DNA of 64,000 nucleotides from Thalassobaculum_A sp040219215 (GCF_040219215.1 NZ_JAVJSX010000011.1:162797-226796), one strand, 5' to 3'; shown: positions 17,192 to 26,116, counted from the stretch's first letter. Notes: generated from the letters alone by a model not told the origin. Program-made: numbers and translations.

Positions 17192-18622
17192 TTAGCGGAT
17201 TGCGCCAAGGAGTTCGTCAAGCGCCTGCTGGACCGAACTCAGCACCCGGGCGGACGCGGCGAAGGCCGCCTCCAGCTGGATCAAGCTCGCCAGTTCCTCA
17301 TCGAGGTTCACGCCGCTTGCATCGGTCAGGCGCTCGCTCAGCAGGTTGCGAACCTGATCCTGGAACTGGAGCTGGCTCTCGAAGTCGGCAGCCTGGTTTG
17401 CCTGGTAGCCAATAAACTGGGCCGCGAACTCCTCCAGCGTGGACGACGCGGTATTGAGGCCGGTAACCGCCGTGAAGGCCTGCTTGGTGTCGAACATATC
17501 GATGATGGCCAGCGGCAGCGATGAGTCGCTCACCCCAGAGGAGGTGAAGGTGCCGCCGGTACCGTCGCGCAGCTCCGCGCCGGTAACCGTACTGCGAACC
17601 TGGATCACCGCCGCGAAGCCAGCAGCCGCTCCAGGGATCGCGTCAGCCGCGTCCGTAAACAGATCCAGATCGGCGGTGGTGGCGCCGACCGTGATGGCAT
17701 CAAACTGCTCGGCCAGCTCGAAAGCCAGCGAATCCAACTGGCTCTGGGCCAGCGGCAGTGTGGTGTCGCGAAGCTGCAGCAAGCCCGAGACCGTTCCGCC
17801 GGAGAACGAGTTGGTGATCGAAAACGGCGCCATGAACCCATTGTCGAGCATGACATCGTTGAGCACCGACCCGGCCGAAACCGTGGTCGACGCGACGAAG
17901 GTCAGCGTCACGGCTTCCTGATCGAGAAGAAACTGGCTGTCGCCGGTCAGGATGGCAATCTTGCCGTCCGGCCGCTCGAACGTCTTGATGTCCATCTGCT
18001 CGGACAGTTTGGTGATCCAAACGTCTCGCTGATCCTCGAGATCGGCGGTCGACTCGCCCGCCGCCTTGCGCGAGCCGATCTCAGCGTTCAGCGATTCGAC
18101 GTTCTGCAGTGCCTGGTTGATGATTTCGACCGAATCCTCGACGCGCTGATCCGCTTCGGCTCGCAGCTCCTGAATGCTGGACGACAGATTGTTGAGGGTC
18201 CGCGCGACTTCCTCGGCCGCCGAGATCACATCGTTCTGAGCGGTGGACTGGTCTGGATTGGTCGCCAGCGCCTGGAACTTGGCCTTGAGATCGGTGATCT
18301 TCGATGAGATCGAGCTGTTGTCTTCCGGCCGCCCGAACTCGAGCTCGAAACGGGCAAGGAAATCGTCCAGGACCGTCAGCTTTTCAACGACCGAGGTCTG
18401 CTCCCGCACGTCGCGCTGCAACTGCGCGTTCACGTTGCGGGTAACCTGCTCGACCAGGACCAAGCCTCCGCGGCCGTCCACGACCCGGGTCGATGTTTCC
18501 TGTACCTTGCGGGTATAGCCGTCGACGCTGGCGCTCGCGATGTTCCGGGAGGCCACGTCGATCTTGGCCTGGGCCGCCGCGATGCCGCTTGAAGCACTGT
18601 AGATGGCGTTGATCAGTGACAT
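17192..18622 (-). CDS. flgK: hook-associated protein FlgK
   Basis: A 476-residue protein with the N-terminal rod/hook signature (MSLINAIYSASSGIAAAQAKIDVASRNIASASVDGYTRKVQ) and the C-terminal helix (GVNLDEELASLIQLEAAFAASARVLSSVQQALDELL). The middle contains the expected coiled-coil DITKLKAKFQALA-like and LNSL-type segments (VESLNAEIGSRKAAGESTADLEDQRDVWITKLSEQM). It heads the flgK-flgL unit and has its own sigma-54-type promoter at 18676-18691. Confidence 0.95.
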   Translation of the reverse strand: MSLINAIYSASSGIAAAQAKIDVASRNIASASVDGYTRKVQETSTRVVDGRGGLVLVEQVTRNVNAQLQRDVREQTSVVEKLTVLDDFLARFELEFGRPEDNSSISSKITDLKAKFQALATNPDQSTAQNDVISAAEEVARTLNNLSSSIQELRAEADQRVEDSVEIINQALQNVESLNAEIGSRKAAGESTADLEDQRDVWITKLSEQMDIKTFERPDGKIAILTGDSQFLLDQEAVTLTFVASTTVSAGSVLNDVMLDNGFMAPFSITNSFSGGTVSGLLQLRDTTLPLAQSQLDSLAFELAEQFDAITVGATTADLDLFTDAADAIPGAAAGFAAVIQVRSTVTGAELRDGTGGTFTSSGVSDSSLPLAIIDMFDTKQAFTAVTGLNTASSTLEEFAAQFIGYQANQAADFESQLQFQDQVRNLLSERLTDASGVNLDEELASLIQLEAAFAASARVLSSVQQALDELLGAIR

Positions 18623-18675
18623 CGTTGTTCCTCGGCTTCGACCGCGTCAGACGTCCGAACGCGCGCTACAGACCA

Positions 18676-18691
18676 AGCAAGAATTGAGCCA
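18676..18691 (-). promoter_or_regulatory. sigma-54 promoter of flgK-flgL
   Basis: The minus strand reads TGGCTCAATTCTTGCT, with GG-N10-GC and a TTGC -12 block, about 55 bp before flgK and inside the flaF1-flgK gap. Confidence 0.8.
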
Positions 18692-18716
18692 AGGTCCGTG
18701 CGGCGTGTCGCCGACG

Positions 18717-19091
18717 CTATCCGGCCAGGCTCTGCGGCTCAGGCTTCAGGCCCGCCATGATCTGGCGGTTGATCAGAATCAGGTCGTCCAGAGGCGCGTT
18801 GGTATCCATGATCAGCTGCGTCTCTTTCATCACGAACAGCGCCAGGCTCGCGATCCCGCCCTTGAGTTCCTTGGGCAACCCGTTGTCGGGATGATTGAGG
18901 TCTGCGAGGAACACCCCCCAGACCTTCTCGTTGCGCAAGACCGCATTCAGCCGTTCCGGCAGTGTCGATGCGCCATCGCGAGCCTTGATCAGTGCGCCCG
19001 TCACCTGGGCAAGCAACCTGTACTCCAGGTCCCGGCCGTTCTGGGTCGCCACCGCGCCCTGCGTGCGGCGATAGGCGTTGTATCCCTGCAT
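18717..19091 (-). CDS. flaF: flagellin synthesis/secretion protein FlaF (1)
   Basis: A 124-residue FlaF. It has the N-terminal YNAYRRTQGAVATQNGRDLEYRLLAQVTGALI, the middle NEKVWGVFLADLNHPDNGLPKELKGGIASLALFVMKET and the C-terminal LILINRQIMAGL characteristic of the family. In Caulobacter FlaF acts with FlbT on flagellin production and secretion. It lies directly after flagellin 1 on the same strand; a second FlaF is at 22362. The 75-bp gap to flagellin 1 contains a compound hairpin. Confidence 0.93.
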   Translation of the reverse strand: MQGYNAYRRTQGAVATQNGRDLEYRLLAQVTGALIKARDGASTLPERLNAVLRNEKVWGVFLADLNHPDNGLPKELKGGIASLALFVMKETQLIMDTNAPLDDLILINRQIMAGLKPEPQSLAG

Positions 19092-19120
19092 TCTCCTACC
19101 CTCCGCTTCGTTCTCCGGTC

Positions 19121-19167
19121 ATCGCCGGTCCGTCGGGCTCTGCTCCGCCGGACGCACCGCCGGCGAT
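19121..19167 (-). other. hairpin between flagellin 1 and flaF1
   Basis: Inverted repeat ATCGCCGG (19121-19128) / CCGGCGAT (19160-19167), with an inner repeat GTCCG (19128-19132) / CGGAC (19149-19153). It begins at the flagellin 1 stop codon. It has no U-run, so it is more likely an mRNA-stabilising or attenuating structure separating the abundant flagellin message from flaF than a full terminator. Confidence 0.5.
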
Positions 19168-19988
19168 TACTGGAACAGCCCGAGCAGGATCTGCGGTGCC
19201 TGGTTGGCAATCCCCAGCACCTGCACGCCAAGCTGCTGGCGGACCTGCAGGGCGGTAAGGCGAGCCGATTCACGCGCCATGTCGGCGTCGACGATGTTGC
19301 CGAGGCCTTCTTCGGTGGCGTCGGTGATCTCTTCAAGGAAGGTGGTCTGCAGCTCAAGCGCCCGCGCCTCCGCACCGAGCGAGCCCAGTGCGGTGTTGAC
19401 GATGGACTGCAGATCGTTGAACTCGGACGCCAGGACCGACTGGGCCAGCGTCGCGCTGCCGAACGAGGAACCGGCAAGCGCCAGAACCTGGGTACGGAGG
19501 TTCTGAACCGTCAGGGTCAGCGTGCCGCCGTTGATGTTCGACAGGGTGTTGACGTTGGTGCTGCCGCTGTCGAGCAGATTCACGCCGTTGAACACCGCGT
19601 TCTCGATGAAGTTCGCCGCCTGCGAGAGCAGCTGCGCGAAGTCTTCTTCGAGGATCGACCGCTGAGTGGTGGTGATGCCCTCGTTGGACATTTCCGTCAG
19701 CTTCTGACGAACCGTTTGGAGAAGATCGGAGATACTGGTGGTACCGGCGATCGCGACTTTGGCGATGCCCTTGGCGTTGTTCAGTCCCTGAACCACCGCG
19801 CCGAGCGCCTTGATGTCGCCCCGGATACCCTGGGCAATCGCGAAGTTCGACGCGTCGTCGATCGCACCGGTAACCTTCAGGCCGGTCGAGACGCGATTCT
19901 GCGTTACGTCCAGCGAACGGTTTGTCCGCTCCAGGTTGCGCAGGGCAACAAGTGCACCGGGGTTTGTCAGGATTGAGTTGTTCGCCAT
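19167..19988 (-). CDS. flagellin 1
   Basis: A 273-residue flagellin. N-terminal D0/D1: ALVALRNLERTNRSLDVTQNRVSTGLKVTGAIDDASNFAIAQGIRGD. C-terminal D1/D0: LGSLGAEARALELQTTFLEEITDATEEGLGNIVDADMARESARLTALQVRQQLGVQVLGIANQAPQILLGLF. It lacks the variable outer D2/D3 domains, as is common in alphaproteobacteria. It differs from flagellins 2 and 3 (for example Ala-Asn-Asn start, and QQLGVQ for QQLSVQ) more than they do from each other. It has a clear sigma-54-type promoter and a leader hairpin, and is followed by flaF1. Confidence 0.96.
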   Translation of the reverse strand: MANNSILTNPGALVALRNLERTNRSLDVTQNRVSTGLKVTGAIDDASNFAIAQGIRGDIKALGAVVQGLNNAKGIAKVAIAGTTSISDLLQTVRQKLTEMSNEGITTTQRSILEEDFAQLLSQAANFIENAVFNGVNLLDSGSTNVNTLSNINGGTLTLTVQNLRTQVLALAGSSFGSATLAQSVLASEFNDLQSIVNTALGSLGAEARALELQTTFLEEITDATEEGLGNIVDADMARESARLTALQVRQQLGVQVLGIANQAPQILLGLFQ

Positions 19989-20042
19989 GGTCCCGTTCCT
20001 TCGTCAACGTTCTGTCGACCCAATCCCGGCTCTCTTGTGCCT

Positions 20043-20065
20043 CCCACCTTCACAATCGGTGGGAA
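20043..20065 (-). other. leader hairpin of flagellin 1 mRNA
   Basis: A 7-bp perfect stem (tcccacc 20043-20049 / ggtggga 20059-20065) with a 9-base loop lies in the untranslated leader, about 55 bp before the ATG and after the predicted start. The leader also contains AGAACG, shared with the other flagellin leaders. Confidence 0.55.
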
Positions 20066-20093
20066 CCGGTAGAGGTCTGTCGAAGCGGATGGC

Positions 20094-20109
20094 GCAAGCT
20101 CTGGGCCAG
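20094..20109 (-). promoter_or_regulatory. sigma-54 promoter of flagellin 1
   Basis: The minus strand reads TGGCCCAGAGCTTGCG, with GG-N10-GC. An AT-only-like block (about 20121-20153, including gtttttaaaaaatattatt) lies immediately upstream of the -24 element, where IHF or FlbD would act. The remainder of the 19989-20392 gap shows no further gene or motif. Confidence 0.78.
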
Positions 20110-20392
20110 ATTGAAAAATCCACATAACTATTTGTTTTTAAAAAATATTATTCTGGAGGACCGGACACACTCACCGTTAATCAGGTTCGTTCACGGCAGG
20201 AATTGCCGCTCCGACCTGGAAAAAAGCGCCGAGTTGGACTGGGTGATCTGGCTATCCGGAACGGGACTCGGCCGGGATAACCGCCGTGGAATGCTGCTGA
20301 GCTTCCATCCGGCCAAGCCGGCGAACCTCAATCTGCTGCGAACCGGGATGCAGAGACGGCCTTCGCCTGCGCCGCGCGCAGGAGACCGAAAG

Positions 20393-22408
20393 TCAGAACC
20401 GGCCTGCCAGGAAGTCGGCGAGGATCCGGGCGCCGCCAACACCCGCCTGGCGAGCGTTGAAGGGCTCGTCCTTGGCCAAAGCCGGTCTCATATTCGCGAA
20501 GAAGAAGTCGCGCCCATCGGAAATGCGGTTGAAGCTCTGCGCCATGCGAATGGTCGGGGTGCCGACCGCGGCCGAGAATGCGCAATTGGCAGTCCTGGCC
20601 GCAACGACCACGTCGAACGCGGCAAGCAGCGCCAGGAGCTCGTCGATGTCATTCCACAGGTCGACCCCGTCCAGCCGCTGGATGTCAACGCCCTCGGCCT
20701 CCTTCAGGCGATCGATCTCAGCCTGGACGTCGCCGTGCATCAGGTTGACGAACGTGCAGCCGGGCGTGCGGAACACCGGCGCCCAGTCCAGAATGTCTGC
20801 GTGGTGGCGTGCGCGGAACCGCGTCATCAGTGCGCTGCGCCATACCACGCCGACCGCTTTATCCGCGCCGTATTGCGCCAAGACCGACCGCCAACGCTCA
20901 ACACGCTCCGGCACCGGCCGAAGATAGCCGCCGGTCAATGAAGGAGCCGCCCGATCGGCTCGGAAGAACCGCGGCAGGCTGCCCGCGTACACCACGTGCC
21001 GGAGATCATGGCGGGCAGTCAACTCGGCGTAGTCGAAGTACTGCCCGAGTGAATCGCCTGCAACCAGCTGGCGGGCGACCACGGTCACATTCGGAAAAGT
21101 CCGTGCCATGACCGGTACGATGCGCGGATCGACCTCAACCACGACCGGAACCTTTACGGCGTTCAGGAGATCAGGCAGGCAACTCAGGAAGATCACCTCG
21201 TCGCCAACCCCCTGCTCCGAAGCGACCAGGAGCGCGCCACTCTCGGTCCCGGGGCCAAGCCAGGGCGATGGCACCGCCAAGCGCGGCCGAAATACCCGCC
21301 GCTCGATCCGCGCCTCGTGGAGACCCCAGGCGCGCCGAAGATCGCCGATGATGAACTCGACCTCCGCGAGAACATACCCGATGTCAGGGTTGCCGGGATG
21401 TGCCAGCAACCCTCGCCGGCACGCGTTCCTCGTCAGCGCCAGCCGGTCGCACTGGAAGCCTGCGTTGACCAGGGCATGCATCGCCGACGCCCGTGCGGGA
21501 TCGAGCACGATGGCGCGTCGCGCCGCTTCGAGGGCCGCTTCAGGTTCGGATCCGCGGTGCTGTTCCGAACTGAGATTGGCCCACAGCCGGCCATCCGTCG
21601 GCTTGAGGCGCACCGCTCGCCGGGCCCAGGGAACAAACCCATCGCCTTCCAGTACCGGCCCGCGCCCGCTGGTCAGGCCCGCATACAGCTCATAGGCCGC
21701 GGGTGCTTGAACGATACCAGTACGGGCCGCACGCAGGGCCCCATCGAAGTCGCCGGTGCCGGACCGAGCCGTGACCAAGTGCAGCCAGATCTCGGGGTGC
21801 TGCGGCTGGAGCCGCCGCGCAGGCTCCAGAAGCCGAAGCGCCTCATCGAACCGAAGCAGCGCGTTCATGACCGCGCCTCGGCGAACACGGGCCTCAAACG
21901 AGCCCGGTTGCAGGACAAGCGCCCGGTCGCACCATGTCAAAGCAATGTCCGGATCACCATCCTCCGAACGGAGCGTGGCAATATTGACGGCCGGCTCTGC
22001 CAGGCGGGGGTCGATCAATGCCGCCCTGCGGAACGCCCGCTCCGCTGATCCGCGCTGAGCGAGCGCTTTCAGGATTGCGCCGAAACGATTCCGGGTAGCC
22101 GCAGCCAGCGGTCGGTATGTGAGGGACCGCCCGACGAGATCGGCCGCCCTGGCGTTGTCGCCAAGCTGGTGGTGGAGCGTTCCATAGAAGTCGAGGACAT
22201 CGGGATGCTTCGGCATCTGGCGAAGCAGATCGGCATACAGTCGACCCGCCTCGGCGAACCGGCCTGCGACATGCAGGCCGACCGCTTCGTTGAATGACTT
22301 GAGAAGCCGGGATCCGCGATCGCCGTGCTTGGAGCCGGTTGTCACGGCTCGTCTCTTCACGTCAGACGGACTGGTCCGGGACGGCGAGTTGAGTGTCTTC
22401 GGTCGCAT
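20393..22408 (-). CDS. TPR-glycosyltransferase, FlmG-like (1)
   Basis: A 671-residue fusion. The N-terminal half (about 35-370) is TPR units (GRFAEAGRLYADLLRQMPKHPDVLDFYGTLHHQLGD; TPR-type DPRLAEPAVNIATL). The C-terminal half (about 390-671) is a GT-B-like transferase with ASEQGVGDEVIFLSCLPDLL, VVWRSALMTRF, and LDGVDLWNDIDELLALLAAFDVVVAARTANCAFSAAVGTPTIRM. Caulobacter FlmG, a TPR-GT that glycosylates flagellin in the cytoplasm, has this layout. It follows flbT-flaF2 on the same strand and overlaps the flaF2 end by 47 bp if ATG 22408 is used; GTG at 22360 is an alternative start. The substrate is inferred. Confidence 0.75.
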   Translation of the reverse strand: MRPKTLNSPSRTSPSDVKRRAVTTGSKHGDRGSRLLKSFNEAVGLHVAGRFAEAGRLYADLLRQMPKHPDVLDFYGTLHHQLGDNARAADLVGRSLTYRPLAAATRNRFGAILKALAQRGSAERAFRRAALIDPRLAEPAVNIATLRSEDGDPDIALTWCDRALVLQPGSFEARVRRGAVMNALLRFDEALRLLEPARRLQPQHPEIWLHLVTARSGTGDFDGALRAARTGIVQAPAAYELYAGLTSGRGPVLEGDGFVPWARRAVRLKPTDGRLWANLSSEQHRGSEPEAALEAARRAIVLDPARASAMHALVNAGFQCDRLALTRNACRRGLLAHPGNPDIGYVLAEVEFIIGDLRRAWGLHEARIERRVFRPRLAVPSPWLGPGTESGALLVASEQGVGDEVIFLSCLPDLLNAVKVPVVVEVDPRIVPVMARTFPNVTVVARQLVAGDSLGQYFDYAELTARHDLRHVVYAGSLPRFFRADRAAPSLTGGYLRPVPERVERWRSVLAQYGADKAVGVVWRSALMTRFRARHHADILDWAPVFRTPGCTFVNLMHGDVQAEIDRLKEAEGVDIQRLDGVDLWNDIDELLALLAAFDVVVAARTANCAFSAAVGTPTIRMAQSFNRISDGRDFFFANMRPALAKDEPFNARQAGVGGARILADFLAGRF

Positions 22409-22793
22409 CCTCGCGCGCCGACAGATTTGGATTCAGCCCGCGCATGATGGCTCGATTGACGGCGATCAACGCATCGATGTCGCCTTCCCCCGATGTGACC
22501 AAAGCCGTCTCGCGGGTAACCCAGATCCCGAGGCTGACGATTGCTGCCCGCAACTCCCGTGGCAGCATGTTGCCCTCGGTGCCGACGTCCTCCACGAACG
22601 CGTCCCAGACCTGATTGTTCCAGTTCAGCGCATCCATGATCTGCGCCATGCGCCGAGGATCGCGGTGTGAACCGTCGCGAAGCTCCTTCGATTTCATCAA
22701 GCCCGACGTCACCTGCGCAAGCAGCCGATACTCGACGTCGCGAGGAGCCGCTGTCTGCTTGATCGTGCGCTTGTAGGCATCATATTTTGACAT
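22362..22793 (-). CDS. flaF: FlaF (2)
   Basis: A 143-residue second FlaF with the same anchors as the first: YDAYKRTIKQTAAPRDVEYRLLAQVTSGLM, NWNNQVWDAFVEDVGTEGNMLPRELRAAIVSLGIWVTRETALV and LIAVNRAIMRGLNPN. It has a longer acidic C-terminal tail. It lies 7 bp after flbT and overlaps the TPR-glycosyltransferase. It diverges clearly from FlaF (1), suggesting separate partners or flagellins. Confidence 0.9.
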   Translation of the reverse strand: MSKYDAYKRTIKQTAAPRDVEYRLLAQVTSGLMKSKELRDGSHRDPRRMAQIMDALNWNNQVWDAFVEDVGTEGNMLPRELRAAIVSLGIWVTRETALVTSGEGDIDALIAVNRAIMRGLNPNLSAREDATEDTQLAVPDQSV

Positions 22794-22800
22794 TGGACAC

Positions 22801-23250
22801 TCAGCGGTCGTCGTGAGCGGCTTCCAGCGCGTTCAGATCGGGGCTTACACCTCGGTCCTGTGCATACGCCAGCACCTCAGTTTCATAGCCTATCAATGCT
22901 TTACAAGTCTTTAACGCACGATAGTATTTTGCGGCGTTCACGTCCTGTACAATGTGCAGGAGCGTCTTTCGCACCTGATTGAACGATGTCGCCTCCATAA
23001 AGTCTTCAATCAAGCGGATAAACGTCGGATAGTATTGCTTCGAATCGTGGTCATCCAGATACATCAAAAGGATTGAAAAATAGATCCGTTTCGCTGGCGT
23101 ATTGGCCTCTTCCTCTTGGATGATATCTTTTCCAAGAAGTATCGTGGCTTCATTTTGCAGAATAAGTGAGGCGCCCTTGTTGCCGGCGACCATGACGGCC
23201 CCGTTCACAACGAACTTCTCACCCGGCTTGATGTTGACCTTGAGCGGCAT
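22801..23250 (-). CDS. flbT: flagellin mRNA regulator FlbT
   Basis: A 149-residue FlbT with the conserved MPLKVNIKPGEKFVVNGAVM start, IILGKD-like ATILLGKDIIQEEEANTPAKRIYFSILLMYLDD core and TFIRLIEDFMEATSFNQVRKTLLHIVQDVNAAKYYRALKTCKALIGYE. In Caulobacter FlbT binds flagellin mRNA leaders and lowers their stability until assembly proceeds. It heads the flbT-flaF2-TPR-GT run. Flagellin leaders with a conserved element occur upstream at 26087 and 27197, plausible targets. Confidence 0.95.
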   Translation of the reverse strand: MPLKVNIKPGEKFVVNGAVMVAGNKGASLILQNEATILLGKDIIQEEEANTPAKRIYFSILLMYLDDHDSKQYYPTFIRLIEDFMEATSFNQVRKTLLHIVQDVNAAKYYRALKTCKALIGYETEVLAYAQDRGVSPDLNALEAAHDDR

Positions 23251-23323
23251 GGAGTAAGTGTCGCATGGACCCCCGCTCTGTCAAGCTAGCCTCACTGTCC
23301 GACACTCTGCCGGTCGAACCGCT

Positions 23324-25162
23324 GTGACGGCGATCGCCGAAATCATGGCGCGTGCGCTCCTTGCCCACCGCGCCGGGAACCTCGATGCGGCAACGGCCGG
23401 ATATCGCGAGATTCTGACGATCTCCCCCTTTCATCCACGCGCCAATCATCTGCTGGGATTCGTGCTTCTCCAGCAAGGTTCGCCCGCCGATGCGGAGCCG
23501 TTGTTGGCAATGGCGCTCCGCAGAACGCCGATATCCGCTGAAGCGTGGGCTCATCTCGGCCACGCGCAGTTCACCCTCAAGCGACTGACGTGTGGCGAAA
23601 CCTCGCTGCGCCGAGCTTTGCTGATTCGCCCGTCTTTGCTCGAAGCCAGCGACACCCTGGTCCGAATCACTCTGCATACAGACCCACCGGGAACGGTGCG
23701 GATGGCTCGCCGAATCGTGATGCTCGCACCGCTGAGGGCAGATGGCTGGCAGAGTCTGGGACTGGCTCTGGCGCGTCGGAAACGCGACGCCCCGGCACCG
23801 GACGACGCCTTGGCAAGCCTACGGCGTTCGATCGTGATCGACCCTATGGACGGATCGGCCGCCACGGACCTGACCGACATGCTTCGGTCACGACGCACCT
23901 CCCGGCTCGCCAGCCGAACCGGCAGTTGGTCGCTGTGTCTGAATCCGATGTCCGCCGCCGCCAGGGTGGCGCTGTCGGCCGTCCAACTGGATCTTGACCG
24001 AATCGACGCCGCGGACCGGAGCGCGCGTGTTGCCGCGCTCCTGGTCCCGGAGACGGCCAATGCCTATGGGAACCGCGCGCAATGCCACTACCGCTTGGCC
24101 CGGTTCGAGCGCGCTATCGTCGACGGCGTCCGGGCCGCTGTGGCCGCCCCCGCGGACTTCCAGGTTCTCGCCAACCTCGGGACCTACCGTCTCGCGAGCG
24201 GCAGCCTGGCCGATGGCTGGAAGTTGTTCGGGCACCGAAAGACCGCCAGGGCGATCGCACGGTCCCCGCACCTACCCGGACCGCGCTGGACCGGCGAGGC
24301 GGGCGCCAGATTGCTGGTTCTGGCCGAACAGGGCCTCGGTGACGAGATCCTGTTCGCGTCCTGTTGGCCCGATCTTGCCGATGCGGTTCGGAACGGTCGG
24401 TTGCAGGCAGTTCGGGTGGAAATCGATTCCCGGTTGCGCGGTCTCGCCGAGCGCTCATTTCCGGAGCTTGACTGGCTCGATCGCGACCGGGCTGCCGGAC
24501 CCGCTGACGGCGCCCGGCGCTCAGGCGAGTTTGCAGCCACTCATTGGATTGCGGCGGGCGATTTGCCAGCAATGTTCCGACGCAAGCAGAACGACTTCCC
24601 GGCTGCCGCCGGCTATCTCACTCCGGATCCGGACCGTGTTGCCGCGTTTCGTCACTGGCTTGCCACCGAAGCCCCGAACGAGCGCCGCGTGGGTCTGTGT
24701 TGGCGCTCGGGCCTGACGACGGAGGATCGCGCCAAGTACTATCCGGAACTGTCGGATTGCCGACCACTGCTTCGCGAAGGTGGGTCGCGGATCGTCGTCC
24801 TGCAGTACGATGACTGCGGCGCGGAAGTCGCCGCCCTAGACTCTCCAGACCAAGCTCCGATTCTGTTCCCACCGGATCTCGATCGGCGTGACGATCTGGA
24901 TGGCGTTGCCGCGCTGATGGCGGCTCTCGACGGCGTTGCCTCGGCGCAAACGGCCGTCCAAGCCCTCGCAGGTGCGATCGGTGTACAGACTTTGGGATTT
25001 GACCTTGCACCGAGCTGGGTCGAACTCGGCCGGACGCAATCGCCCTGGTTTCCATCGATGACCACCCTGCATCGGCAGAACGCCGAAACCTGGGAGCATC
25101 TAATGCAGCGCGTCGCCGATCACGTGCGGCACAATATTCACCCGACGGCATCCGCCGAATGA
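23324..25162 (+). CDS. TPR-glycosyltransferase, FlmG-like (2)
   Basis: About 612 residues. N-terminal TPRs (ALLAHRAGNLDAATAGYREILTISPFHPRANHLLGFVLLQQGSPADAEPLL) run to about residue 310. The C-terminal transferase-like part shows LVLAEQGLGDEILFASCWPDLADAV, VGLCWRSGLTTEDRAKYY, VVLQYDDCGAEVAAL and RRDDLDGVAALMAALDGVASAQTAVQALAGAIG, the same blocks as the copies at 20393 and 32026. It is transcribed away from flbT. The start is uncertain: GTG 23324 is used; ATG 23345 and GTG 23258 are in frame. Flagellin or hook modification is inferred. Confidence 0.72.
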   Translation: MTAIAEIMARALLAHRAGNLDAATAGYREILTISPFHPRANHLLGFVLLQQGSPADAEPLLAMALRRTPISAEAWAHLGHAQFTLKRLTCGETSLRRALLIRPSLLEASDTLVRITLHTDPPGTVRMARRIVMLAPLRADGWQSLGLALARRKRDAPAPDDALASLRRSIVIDPMDGSAATDLTDMLRSRRTSRLASRTGSWSLCLNPMSAAARVALSAVQLDLDRIDAADRSARVAALLVPETANAYGNRAQCHYRLARFERAIVDGVRAAVAAPADFQVLANLGTYRLASGSLADGWKLFGHRKTARAIARSPHLPGPRWTGEAGARLLVLAEQGLGDEILFASCWPDLADAVRNGRLQAVRVEIDSRLRGLAERSFPELDWLDRDRAAGPADGARRSGEFAATHWIAAGDLPAMFRRKQNDFPAAAGYLTPDPDRVAAFRHWLATEAPNERRVGLCWRSGLTTEDRAKYYPELSDCRPLLREGGSRIVVLQYDDCGAEVAALDSPDQAPILFPPDLDRRDDLDGVAALMAALDGVASAQTAVQALAGAIGVQTLGFDLAPSWVELGRTQSPWFPSMTTLHRQNAETWEHLMQRVADHVRHNIHPTASAE

Positions 25163-25196
25163 CACTCAGCGGCATCCCAGGCGCCAGGCAATAAAA

Positions 25197-25223
25197 GAGC
25201 CGGGCGACTGGGTCGCCCGGCTC
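25197..25223. terminator. bidirectional terminator between TPR-GT (2) and flagellin 2
   Basis: An 11-bp perfect stem (gagccgggcga / tcgcccggctc) with a 5-base loop. Read from flagellin 2 it is followed by TTTTAT, a typical intrinsic terminator. Confidence 0.88.
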
Positions 25224-25254
25224 ATAAGTAGTCGCGTCAGTCTGTCGAAGAAGA

Positions 25255-26079
25255 TTACCGGAACAGGCCCAGCAAGCTCTGCGGACGCTGGTTGGCGATA
25301 CCAAGCGTCTGCACGGACAGCTGCTGCTGCACCTGCAAGGCGGTCAGCTTGGCCGACTCGCGAGCCAGATCGGCATCGACGATGTTGCCCAAACCTTCCT
25401 CGGTCGCGTCCGAGATCTGCTCCAGGAACGTGGTCTGCAGCTCGAGTGCACGGACTTCCGCACCAAGCGAACCCAGCGCGGTGTTCACGGCCGACTCCAG
25501 GTCCGAGTACTCAGACGAGAGCACGGCCTGAGCCAAGGTTGCGCTGCCGAACGACGAGCCGGCGAGCGAGTTGATGGTCGTGCGCAGGTCCTGAGCGGTC
25601 AGCGACAAGGTGCCACCGTTCAGGTTCGACAGAGTATTGATGTTCGCGCCACCGCTATCCAACAGGTTGACCCCGTTGAACACGGCGTTGTCGATGAAGT
25701 TCGCAGCCTGAGAGAGCAGCTGGTTGAAGTCCGATTCCAGAATGGTGCGCTGCGCCGTCGTGATACCCTCGTTCGAGAGCTCAGTCAGCTTAACGCGAAC
25801 GTCCTGGAGAAGGTTCGACACAGCAGTCGTGCCGGCGATCGCAACCTTGCCGATGCCTTTGGCATTGTTGAGACCCTGCGTGACGGCGCCGATCGCCTTC
25901 AACTCACCACGGATACCCTGGGCGATGGAGAAGTTCGAGGCATCGTCGAGTGCGCCCGCGATCTTCAGGCCGGTAGAGACCCGGTTCTGACTGATGTCAA
26001 GGCCGCGATTGACGGTGTTGAGAGTCCGCAGCGCGACGAACACGCCGGGATTGGTGTTGATTGAGTTCTGAACAGCCAT
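25255..26079 (-). CDS. flagellin 2
   Basis: A 274-residue flagellin closely related to flagellin 3: both start MAVQNSINTN and share the block RGLDISQNRVSTGLKIAGALDDASNFSIAQGIRGELKAIGAVTQGLNNAKGIGKVAIAGTT in this or nearly this form. The C-terminus is QVQQQLSVQTLGIANQRPQSLLGLF. No D2/D3 domain. GAGGAGG lies 5 bp upstream of the ATG. The leader carries the conserved element 26087-26100 and hairpins. No convincing sigma-54 promoter was found upstream, in contrast to flagellin 1. Confidence 0.96.
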   Translation of the reverse strand: MAVQNSINTNPGVFVALRTLNTVNRGLDISQNRVSTGLKIAGALDDASNFSIAQGIRGELKAIGAVTQGLNNAKGIGKVAIAGTTAVSNLLQDVRVKLTELSNEGITTAQRTILESDFNQLLSQAANFIDNAVFNGVNLLDSGGANINTLSNLNGGTLSLTAQDLRTTINSLAGSSFGSATLAQAVLSSEYSDLESAVNTALGSLGAEVRALELQTTFLEQISDATEEGLGNIVDADLARESAKLTALQVQQQLSVQTLGIANQRPQSLLGLFR

Positions 26080-26086
26080 TTTGGCC

Positions 26087-26116
26087 TCCTCGTTCTAAGG
26101 TTGGGCATTTTGCCCA
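26087..26116 (-). promoter_or_regulatory. conserved flagellin leader element and hairpin (flagellin 2)
   Basis: In mRNA sense: stem-loop TGGGCA-AAA-TGCCCA (26102-26116), one base, then CCTTAGAACGAGGA (26087-26100) containing the ribosome site. The 14-base block is identical in flagellin 3 and the stem-loop differs by a compensatory pair. A second hairpin TGGGG-TTCG-CCCCA lies at 26124-26137 (mRNA sense). Candidate FlbT/FlaF target. Confidence 0.6.
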
